Positions 1-5,053 of a DNA stretch of 5,706 nucleotides are shown here, piece after piece. A model generated the notes under the pieces. It was given only the letters and a program-made list of their open reading frames with translations, was not told the origin of the DNA and did not search any database. Made by a program: the position numbers and the translations under genes. Within the stretch, counting starts at the first letter, position 1. Each line of letters starts with the position of its first letter. The stretch comes from an uncultured Collinsella sp. (GTDB taxonomy: Bacteria; Actinomycetota; Coriobacteriia; Coriobacteriales; Coriobacteriaceae): assembly GCA_902494935.1 (NCBI GenBank), contig CABUVH010000122.1:1-5706 (forward strand). The letters run 5' to 3'.

Positions 1-582
1 AGTAGTCCAGACGATCCACTCCTCGCCGGCATCCTCGTAGTCCTCGCCACCGGCCTCGGCGATGGCCATCATGAACTCATCCTCGTCACCGGCAGCACCG
101 TTGGCGATCATGGTCTCCTTCTTGGCGTTCTCGTCCAGGATCTCCTTGGCGACGACGATCTGGCCCTTGCGCTCAAACTGGAAGGCGACGGAGCCGGAGG
201 TGCCCAGGTTGCCACCAGCGTGGGAGAAGGCGGAACGGACATCAGCGGCGGTGCGGTTGCGGTTGTCGGTCAGGCAGTCAACGTAGACGGCGACACCGGC
301 GGGGCCGTAGCCCTCGTACACGATGTTCTCGTAGACGGCAGCGTCGGCACCCGAACCAAAAGCCTTGTCGATAGCGGACTTGATCTTGTCCTTGGGCATG
401 GACTGAGCCTTGGCCTTGGCAACGGCAGCGGCGAGGCTGGCGTTGTTCTCGGGCAGCGGGTCACCGCCGAGACGGGCAGCAACGGTGATGTTGCGGCTCA
501 GCTTGGAGAAGAGGGCGGAACGCTTGGCGTCCTGCGCGCCCTTACGATGCTTGGTTGTGGCCCACTTAGAGTGTCCGGACAT
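1..582 (-). CDS. yebC: YebC/PmpR (TACO1) family protein, 3' end cut by window
   Basis: This is the first 194 codons of a YebC/TACO1 family protein; the family is usually about 240-250 residues, so roughly the last 50 are outside the left edge. The N-terminus MSGHSKW followed by [11 protein letters not shown] is the family hallmark, and the central segments [15 protein letters not shown] (residues 62-76) and [23 protein letters not shown] (about 89-111) are strongly conserved family motifs, with [18 protein letters not shown] (about 123-140) after them. Known biology: the family was long annotated as DNA-binding regulators (PmpR), but TACO1 and bacterial YebC proteins act in the cytoplasm on translation, helping ribosomes through difficult stretches such as polyproline. 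The ATG at 580-582 is preceded by AGGAG at 589-593 with 6 bases spacing, which fixes the start. A probable promoter lies at 651-679, so it seems to be transcribed apart from the membrane-protein gene upstream. The visible C-terminal part (about 166-190) is very acidic, as is common in the family. Family assignment is very secure. Confidence 0.97.
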   Translation of the reverse strand, partial: MSGHSKWATTKHRKGAQDAKRSALFSKLSRNITVAARLGGDPLPENNASLAAAVAKAKAQSMPKDKIKSAIDKAFGSGADAAVYENIVYEGYGPAGVAVYVDCLTDNRNRTAADVRSAFSHAGGNLGTSGSVAFQFERKGQIVVAKEILDENAKKETMIANGAAGDEDEFMMAIAEAGGEDYEDAGEEWIVWTT

Positions 583-650
583 ACGTGTCTCCTATCGGTT
601 TCGACCTAAAGCCCAGCGCAGATGCTCGGGCAATATAAACAAACGTCGTT

Positions 651-679
651 ATGATATACCTACTGGCCTGCGAGATAAA
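651..679 (-). promoter_or_regulatory. Probable sigma-A-type promoter of yebC
   Basis: Read on the minus strand, a -35-like TTTATC (674-679) and a -10-like TATCAT (651-656) are separated by 17 bases. The -10 matches the TATAAT consensus at 5 of 6 positions; the -35 matches TTGACA at only 3 of 6. Transcription would start near 644, giving a leader of about 60 bases before the yebC start. A second AT-rich hexamer, TATATT at 632-637, lacks a matching -35. Located by eye, so moderate to low confidence. Confidence 0.38.
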
Positions 680-704
680 CCCCAAAATGAAGGCGTCGTG
701 ATGA

Positions 705-755
705 TGCAGCCCCTTGGTGCAAAGAGATCAGGCTTGTTTGCGCCAAGGGGCTGCA
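705..755. repeat. Long near-perfect inverted repeat (18-19 bp stem, 13-base loop)
   Basis: The arms 706-723 and 737-754 are reverse complements except at one position (a G:T wobble on one strand), and 705/755 adds a further pair; the loop is 724-736. The arms contain GCAGCCCCTTGG and its complement. It lies 27 bases past the stop of the membrane-protein gene and upstream of the yebC promoter, where a transcription terminator is expected. However, neither strand shows a clear T-run after the stem: the minus strand continues CATCATCACGACG. It may be a weak or factor-assisted terminator, an mRNA 3'-end stabiliser, or a member of a dispersed REP-like family. The inverted repeat is certain; its role is not. 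Confidence 0.7.
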
Positions 756-781
756 GATTAAGCTGACCCCAATGCACCAAG

Positions 782-2965
782 TTAGGACCAGAGGAGGTCG
801 CTGCGGGTGATCGTGGCACCGATGGCAAAAGGCATGCAGGCGATGACCGGATACAGGTAGCGCATGTAGGTCGAACCGTTGCAGGGGCCGATCAGGCACA
901 CGGCGAGCACACCCAGTAGCGGTATCCAGATGGCCAGCGCGCGCCACGAATGGCGGCGCAACAGGTAGACCACCACGACGATCATGATCCACACGTAGGT
1001 GGCCGAGCTCATGGTGAGCGAGATAAACGGGACGCGCTGCACCGCCACACGATACAGGTTAATCAGGTGGTCGCACCAGCGCACGACCCTGCTATCGACC
1101 GAATGGAAGTCAAAGTACTTGAGGTTATCGGGCTTCGCCATGATCTCGGCACTGCGCGCCGTGCTGTAGACCCATGCGTCGCTAGCGCTCGGATAAAAAT
1201 ACCCATAGTAGTTATTGATGAGCGCCGAGATATAGCACCCGGGGTCCTTTTTGAACATCTGCGCCCACACCTCAAAATAGGCCTTGATGTCCTCCTGCGA
1301 GGCGTACTCGTTAAAGCAATTTTTGACGGCGTCCGACTTATCCGGGTTGTAACGGCGGCCCAGATTCTCGTACTTGAGCACACGGTCGATCACGGCACGC
1401 TCCTCGTCGGTCACCAGGCCGTCGCAGGGCGCCTCTACGATCGTGCCGTCCTCCTTAACCGTAGGATTCACGCCCGAGTTAAGACCGTCGTGCTTTTGCA
1501 CAAAACGCGCCGTCTGCTGGAACGGAATCGAAAGCACCTCGCGCTTGGAGCCGGGCGTGATGTCGTGCGCCGGCATAAAGACCTTGGTGAAGTACATATT
1601 AGAGACAAGGCAAAGTGCCAGCACCGCAAGGATGCCAACCCAGCGTAAGCGCGGCACGCGAAGCGTGGACGCAGCACTATCCTGCTTAGCTGCACGGTGA
1701 GCCGCATGCGCATCCCAGGCGCAAAATGCCGCCGCGATCACACACGCCGCCAGCGGAAACACCAAGCCGCCGTTACGCAAAAACGTGGAACCCAGAGCAC
1801 CCAGAACGAGCAGCAACCAGTCGTGGCGCGCAAAAAGAACGGGCCTGGGCTCGCCCACGCGCTCGGCGTTCGCATCACGACGGGGCAGGCCGCAGGCAAC
1901 GAGTTTGACGGTCTGCACCAGCAAAACCAAAAATGCATCGGCAAAGAGCACGTCTTTGGTAAGCAGTGCCGCGTAGTTAGAGAACATCGGCATAAACGCA
2001 AAGAACAGCAGCGCCACGCCACGAACGGGCATGCTGACGCCAAGCTTTCGTAGCGACGAGATGGAATAGGCCATGCAGGCGGCCGTGATGACAAATTGGG
2101 CACAGGTGTAGATGGCAAGCCCCGCATTGGCGCTGTTAAAAACCGAAAGCCCCAGCTGCACGCACGAGCCGATGATAGCCGTGTGCACGACCGGATGATG
2201 CCCGTTGAGCAGGACATTGGGGTTGAGCAGGCGCAAGTAGTCGCTCGTACCGTTGGGATAGTTAAACCACTGGCGAATCTGCGCGCCCGTGTCTCCCATA
2301 AAAAGGCCGGGCAGCGAGGCAATGAGCGTGGGCGCCCAGGCAATCATGAGCACCAGAAAGGGCCCGGCGAAGGGATGCCTTGAGAGCACGGCGTGGGCCA
2401 CGCGCCATACGCGGCCAAAGCGCGCCTCCGAAAACGGAATGCGGCGCGTGCCCAGCCAATCCAGGCACTCAAACGCAAGGTAGAAGGCGACGACCGCCAA
2501 GAGCATCCAGCCCGCGCCGCCAATCCAGGCGCAGATGACGCGCGCCTTGTCGCCAAGGACAAGCTCGGCGGAATCGATAAGATCGTAGCTGCGGCCGAAC
2601 ACCATGCAGATGGCAAAGAGCAGCGACGGCAGAATCACCGATGGGCGCCAAGCGTCGCCGCGGCCAAAGAACACGTAGCGAAAGGGCAACGTGAGTAGGC
2701 AGGCCAGCGCGAGCAGCATGACCGCGTCGGTGTGACCGGCAAACGACAGGAGCACCTCGTAGCACACGTAAAGCATACCCGAGGCCTTTGGATCGATCGC
2801 CAGGACTGCATTGCTTGACACCGGGGCGGGATCGATGGAAAACGCCGTGGTCGCCAGCAGGGCGAGCAAAAAGGCGATGAGCGTCTGCTTGGCGGGATAG
2901 CGCTTAAACCAAACAATGCGAGCGGCGTCGCGCGCAGCTGTTGTGGAGAGGTCGGAATCCTTCAC
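782..2965 (-). CDS. Polytopic membrane protein, DUF6020 / GT-C glycosyltransferase type
   Basis: This 727-residue protein has roughly 13-15 hydrophobic segments, the first at about 27-44. Towards the C-terminus a polar region of about 180 residues (465-645) interrupts them, followed by two or three more spans (about 652-720). Its pattern fits DUF6020 proteins, thought to be GT-C fold glycosyltransferases that use lipid-phosphate sugars at the outer membrane face. Supporting motifs are PGLFMGDTGAQ (219-229, with D225 a candidate catalytic acid), LNGHHPVVHT (253-262), TKDVLFADAF (336-345), FLRNGGLVFPL (395-405) and SIPFQQTAR (479-487). The polar region is probably extracytoplasmic and holds four cysteines (514, 550, 577, 631). 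The start is GTG at 2963-2965; GAAAGG at 2977-2982 is the best ribosome site, with a long 11-base spacing. It follows lgt across a strong hairpin. The acceptor (teichoic-type polymer, capsule, glycolipid or protein) cannot be told from the sequence. GT-C membership is inferred from motif and topology recall, not a search. Confidence 0.82.
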   Translation of the reverse strand: MKDSDLSTTAARDAARIVWFKRYPAKQTLIAFLLALLATTAFSIDPAPVSSNAVLAIDPKASGMLYVCYEVLLSFAGHTDAVMLLALACLLTLPFRYVFFGRGDAWRPSVILPSLLFAICMVFGRSYDLIDSAELVLGDKARVICAWIGGAGWMLLAVVAFYLAFECLDWLGTRRIPFSEARFGRVWRVAHAVLSRHPFAGPFLVLMIAWAPTLIASLPGLFMGDTGAQIRQWFNYPNGTSDYLRLLNPNVLLNGHHPVVHTAIIGSCVQLGLSVFNSANAGLAIYTCAQFVITAACMAYSISSLRKLGVSMPVRGVALLFFAFMPMFSNYAALLTKDVLFADAFLVLLVQTVKLVACGLPRRDANAERVGEPRPVLFARHDWLLLVLGALGSTFLRNGGLVFPLAACVIAAAFCAWDAHAAHRAAKQDSAASTLRVPRLRWVGILAVLALCLVSNMYFTKVFMPAHDITPGSKREVLSIPFQQTARFVQKHDGLNSGVNPTVKEDGTIVEAPCDGLVTDEERAVIDRVLKYENLGRRYNPDKSDAVKNCFNEYASQEDIKAYFEVWAQMFKKDPGCYISALINNYYGYFYPSASDAWVYSTARSAEIMAKPDNLKYFDFHSVDSRVVRWCDHLINLYRVAVQRVPFISLTMSSATYVWIMIVVVVYLLRRHSWRALAIWIPLLGVLAVCLIGPCNGSTYMRYLYPVIACMPFAIGATITRSDLLWS

Positions 2966-3002
2966 AGTCCAAAAAGCCTTTCTAGAAACCTATCAAACTC
3001 GG

Positions 3003-3045
3003 CAAAACCACCACAAAGGTGCCTGTCCCCTTTGTGGTGGTTTTG
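3003..3045. terminator. Perfect 17-bp hairpin after lgt, terminator-like or REP-like
   Basis: Arms 3003-3019 and 3029-3045 are exact reverse complements, leaving a 9-base loop (3020-3028). The arms have a GC-richer core (CCACCAC / GTGGTGG) flanked by AAAA on one side and TTTT on the other, so the structure could act as an intrinsic terminator in either direction; on the minus strand it lies 4 bases after the lgt stop. The loop region carries GGGGACAGGCACC on the minus strand, a motif I recall as common in intergenic palindromic repeats of many bacteria. It therefore could be a repeat-family member used as a terminator. The structure is seen directly; the function is inferred. Confidence 0.72.
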
Positions 3046-3049
3046 GTGG

Positions 3050-3871
3050 TTAGACGTCCAGGTAGACGCGCTGGGGCTGGTTGCGGCGACGGGCGAAGAT
3101 GATGAGTGCCAGGCCCGCGATTACGAGCGGCAGGCTCAGCAGCTGACCCATGGTGATGACGCCGCCCAGCAGATAGCCCAGCTGCGCATCGGGCACGCGC
3201 ACAAACTCAATCAAAAAGCGAACGATGCCGTAGCCCATCACAAAGGCGCCCATAAACGTACCCTGGGGCAGCAGTGGTTTTTTGCGACTGAGCGCCTGCA
3301 GGATGCAAAAGAGCACGATGCCCTCAAGAAACGCCTCGTAGAGCTGGGAGGGATGGCGCGGCATATCGCCCGCGGTGCCGCCAAAGACCACACCCCAGGG
3401 CAGATCGGTCGGCTTGCCCCACAGCTCACCGTTCACAAAGTTGGCGCAACGTCCCAGGCACAGCGCCAGCGGAGCACCGATAACGGCAAGGTCGGCGATG
3501 GTCCAGGCGTCGAGCTTATACATGCGGCACACGATGATGCCGCCCAAGATGCCGCCGACCAGGCCACCGTGGAAGCTCATGCCACCCTCGTTGGTGGCAA
3601 AGATCTCGAGCGGGTGGGCCCAATAGTAGCCATCGCCGTAAAAGACGACGTAGAACAGGCGCGCGCCGATAATAAGGCCAAAGACCGCGCCGACCACGAC
3701 ACTCGTCAGGTCATCAATCGTGATGTTGAAGCCCCAGCGGCGCTGCGTGCGATACATGACGACTGCCGTAAGCAGGGCGCCGACCACATAGGCCAGACCG
3801 TACCAGTAAATCGTGATGGGGCCCGCCGAGATCGCGACGGGGTCAAGCATATGGTAGAGGTCGTTGAGCAT
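3050..3871 (-). CDS. lgt: Prolipoprotein diacylglyceryl transferase
   Basis: Lgt is an integral cytoplasmic-membrane enzyme that moves diacylglycerol from phosphatidylglycerol to the lipobox cysteine of prolipoproteins, the first step of lipoprotein maturation before signal peptidase II. The 273-residue product is of normal length and has about seven hydrophobic spans. Visible family marks are YWYGLAY (22-28), SFHGGLVGG with H101, the Lgt signature GRCANFVNGELWG (140-152), RHPSQLYEA (172-180), RFLIEFVRVPDAQ (218-230, holding the arginine needed for activity in E. coli Lgt) and MGQLLSLPL (241-249). An ATG at 3931 would add 20 residues but has no ribosome site; the ATG at 3869-3871 has AGGGGG 6 bases upstream and gives the usual Lgt N-terminus ending in DPVAISAG. 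It sits 109 bases downstream of the NifU-like gene. That gap contains several short GC-rich inverted repeats, for example CCGCATA (3926-3932 with 3948-3954). All key residues look intact. Confidence 0.97.
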   Translation of the reverse strand: MLNDLYHMLDPVAISAGPITIYWYGLAYVVGALLTAVVMYRTQRRWGFNITIDDLTSVVVGAVFGLIIGARLFYVVFYGDGYYWAHPLEIFATNEGGMSFHGGLVGGILGGIIVCRMYKLDAWTIADLAVIGAPLALCLGRCANFVNGELWGKPTDLPWGVVFGGTAGDMPRHPSQLYEAFLEGIVLFCILQALSRKKPLLPQGTFMGAFVMGYGIVRFLIEFVRVPDAQLGYLLGGVITMGQLLSLPLVIAGLALIIFARRRNQPQRVYLDV

Positions 3872-3877
3872 ATCGAT

Positions 3878-3883
3878 CCCCCT
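3878..3883 (-). promoter_or_regulatory. Ribosome binding site that sets the lgt start
   Basis: AGGGGG on the minus strand, 6 bases before the ATG at 3869-3871. The upstream in-frame ATG at 3929-3931 has only CGCCCAGAT before it and no purine-rich match, so the shorter Lgt reading is preferred. Confidence 0.7.
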
Positions 3884-3980
3884 GCTCCCTACATACAAAT
3901 GCGGCCGCGGGCCTTGCGCTCGCAGCCGCATATCTGGGCGTAACGTCTATGCGGAGCATGTCGTCCGCAGCTTTCGCAGC

Positions 3981-4259
3981 TTAGAACGGCGCGTACTCGT
4001 CGTACAGGTCGTCGGTCTCGCCGGAAGCATTGACCTGCTCGACGCGGGTGACGCCGGGCACGTGCTCCTTCAGGATGCGCTCGATACCCATGGACAGAGT
4101 CAGTGCACTCATAGGGCAGCCGGCGCAGGCGCCCTGCAGTTCCAGCTTGACGACGCCCTCGTCGTCGACGCCCACATACTCCATATCGCCGCCGTCGGCC
4201 TGCAGGTTGGGGCGAATCTCTTCAAGAACCTTCTTAAGCAGCTCTTCGTTAACAGCCAC
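3981..4259 (-). CDS. NifU C-terminal-domain protein (Fe-S cluster scaffold/carrier)
   Basis: This 92-residue protein is essentially a single NifU C-terminal domain. It opens with an amphipathic helix (ELLKKVLEEIRPNLQ) followed by the conserved ADGGDMEYVGVD block (21-32). The cluster-binding CxxC lies in GACAGCPMSALTLSMGIERILKE (C45 and C48). Such stand-alone domains bind or relay [4Fe-4S]/[2Fe-2S] clusters in the cytoplasm as dimers through the paired cysteines (family knowledge). There is no IscU-like N-terminal domain and no central ferredoxin-like domain, so it is not full-length NifU. The end DDLYDEYAPF is acidic and aromatic and lies outside the domain. The start is GTG at 4257-4259, well supported by AAAGGAG at 4265-4271 with 5 bases spacing. 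No suf, isc or nif gene is adjacent, so its client is not shown by context. A GC-rich palindrome lies in its upstream region, and a weak -10-like TAACAT (4308-4313) is the only promoter hint. Confidence 0.95.
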   Translation of the reverse strand: MAVNEELLKKVLEEIRPNLQADGGDMEYVGVDDEGVVKLELQGACAGCPMSALTLSMGIERILKEHVPGVTRVEQVNASGETDDLYDEYAPF

Positions 4260-4281
4260 AGGGGCTCCTTTCTCACAATAA

Positions 4282-4297
4282 CGCGGGCACGCCCGCG
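4282..4297. promoter_or_regulatory. GC-rich palindrome upstream of the NifU-like gene
   Basis: CGCGGGC (4282-4288) and GCCCGCG (4291-4297) are exact reverse complements with two bases between. The site ends 22 bases before the GTG start and 10 bases before the ribosome site. On the minus strand it is followed by TTATTGTG, too poor in T for a clear terminator. It could be a protein-binding operator or a hairpin in the mRNA leader. The palindrome is certain, the role is a guess; in GC-rich DNA a 7-bp arm pair can occur by chance. Confidence 0.35.
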
Positions 4298-4430
4298 GAC
4301 AGAAGCTATGTTACTACAGCCATGTACCCGCTCACGAGCCGTCCATGCGCGCAGACGCGACCTTCACGAGTAGCCAATTTGGGACGGGGCTCTTTGAGCT
4401 GCGTTCGTCGTCAGATAGCGACAGCGCATA

Positions 4431-4955
4431 TTACTGCCGAGTCTGTCCCCCGGTACCAATCTGGACATCAACGATAACCTGGCGGTAGCTGATGCCGCAG
4501 GAGTCGAGAATGCGGCGGCTGATACGGCCATCATCGGTGTCGGCATATTTATTGTCCAGGTAGACGACCTCGCCCACACCCACCTGAGCCAGGATCTTGG
4601 CGCAGTCGTGGCACGGGAACAGCGTGACGTAGACCGTGGAACCCTCAAGGTCCTTGAGCGAGCCGCGATAGTTGAGCACGGCGTTGGCCTCGGCATGCAC
4701 CACGTAGTTGTGCTTATCCTGCAACGGGTCGTCGCTCGTGCCCCACGGGAAAAAGTCGTCGTTGAGCGCCGAGGGCGTACCGTTGTAGCCCACCGAAAGG
4801 ATGCGGTGGTTGGTGCTGGCGATGCACGCGCCCACCTGCGTGTTGGGGTCCTTACTGCGGCGCTGCGCGGCGATGGCCACGCTCATAAAGAACTCATCCC
4901 AGCTAATAACGTCGCGGCGCTTGCCCGACGCAGTTTGATGAAGATCGTCCGACAT
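4431..4955 (-). CDS. comEB: dCMP deaminase, ComEB-type
   Basis: This cytoplasmic zinc enzyme of the cytidine/deoxycytidylate deaminase fold converts dCMP to dUMP, the substrate of thymidylate synthase. The 174-residue product shows the complete active site: VVHAEANAVLNY with zinc-binding H87 and catalytic E89, and LFPCHDCAK with zinc ligands C115 and C118. Other family marks are SWDEFFMSVAIAAQRRSKDPNTQVGA (18-43), VGYNGTPSALNDDFFPW (55-71) and DKHNY (80-84), typical of deoxycytidylate deaminases rather than tRNA adenosine or riboflavin deaminases. The ATG at 4953-4955 has GGAGGT 7 bases upstream; an ATG at 5027 would add 24 residues but would place the promoter inside the gene, so it is rejected. 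The last residues (GTGGQTRQ) extend past the fold and are encoded by bases resembling the repeat core seen elsewhere. Use of comEB follows the Bacillus name and does not imply a competence role. It appears to have its own promoter between it and coaX. Confidence 0.95.
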   Translation of the reverse strand: MSDDLHQTASGKRRDVISWDEFFMSVAIAAQRRSKDPNTQVGACIASTNHRILSVGYNGTPSALNDDFFPWGTSDDPLQDKHNYVVHAEANAVLNYRGSLKDLEGSTVYVTLFPCHDCAKILAQVGVGEVVYLDNKYADTDDGRISRRILDSCGISYRQVIVDVQIGTGGQTRQ

Positions 4956-4962
4956 GGCAGAC

Positions 4963-4968
4963 ACCTCC
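4963..4968 (-). promoter_or_regulatory. Ribosome binding site that sets the dCMP deaminase start
   Basis: GGAGGT on the minus strand, 7 bases before the ATG at 4953-4955. It is the strongest Shine-Dalgarno sequence in the window and favours MSDDLHQ as the true N-terminus over the longer in-frame reading from 5027. Confidence 0.8.
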
Positions 4969-4989
4969 GTAATCGCAACAGTTTGACCC

Positions 4990-4998
4990 ATTGTAGCA
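4990..4998 (-). promoter_or_regulatory. Extended -10 promoter for the dCMP deaminase gene
   Basis: The minus strand reads TGCTACAAT: a TG element one base before TACAAT, which matches TATAAT at 5 of 6 positions. Transcription would begin near 4983, leaving a leader of about 28 bases that includes GGAGGT. No good -35 is visible at 17 bases, where the hairpin loop lies, which fits an extended -10 type. Found by eye. Confidence 0.45.
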
Positions 4999-5005
4999 GG
5001 TGGAA

Positions 5006-5028
5006 GGTGGAGACGTTTTTGTCCCACC
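5006..5028. repeat. Small bulged hairpin between coaX and the dCMP deaminase gene
   Basis: GGTGG (5006-5010) pairs with CCACC (5024-5028), and GAC (5012-5014) with GTC (5021-5023). A single A (5011) is bulged, and the loop GTTTTT occupies 5015-5020. It is placed directly after the coaX stop hairpin and before the deaminase promoter. It lacks a T-run after the stem on the minus strand, so it is not a standard intrinsic terminator in gene direction; it may contribute to ending coaX transcripts or be a repeat remnant. Confidence 0.45.
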
Positions 5029-5053
5029 GCCCCATCGCTACGCGCGACGGGGC
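5029..5053. terminator. Hairpin spanning the coaX stop codon
   Basis: Arms 5029-5038 and 5044-5053 pair over 10 bases with one G:T wobble and a 5-base loop; the coaX stop TAG (5038-5040) lies at the loop edge. On the plus strand the stem is followed by TTTT (5054-5057), the arrangement of an intrinsic terminator, yet no plus-strand gene leads into it. In coaX direction the stem is followed by GGTGGGAC, without a U-tract. It may block plus-strand (antisense) transcription from entering coaX, or simply form the 3' end of the coaX mRNA. Confidence 0.45.

Noticed and set aside
660..992. Minus-strand open frame overlapping the end of the membrane protein gene
   Set aside because: Out of frame with the real gene, runs through the intergenic inverted repeat, and has no recognisable protein features.
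950..1648. Plus-strand open frame of about 232 codons inside the membrane protein gene
   Set aside because: Antisense to a well-supported coding region, no ribosome site or family motif, and typical of GC-rich shadow frames.
3872..3931. 20-residue N-terminal extension of Lgt
   Set aside because: No ribosome site precedes the ATG at 3931, and the extension is not typical of Lgt.
3032..3943. Long plus-strand open frame (about 303 codons) opposite lgt
   Set aside because: It is the antisense shadow of lgt: composition is rich in His, Gln, Asp and Ala with no recognisable domain, and it covers a clearly conserved gene.
3872..3980. Possible riboswitch or structured leader before lgt
   Set aside because: Only short GC-rich pairings (6-7 bp) are present, with no recognisable riboswitch core; these are expected in GC-rich DNA.
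4956..5027. 24-residue N-terminal extension of the dCMP deaminase
   Set aside because: It would be translated from the hairpin and promoter region, and the ATG at 4955 has a much better ribosome site.
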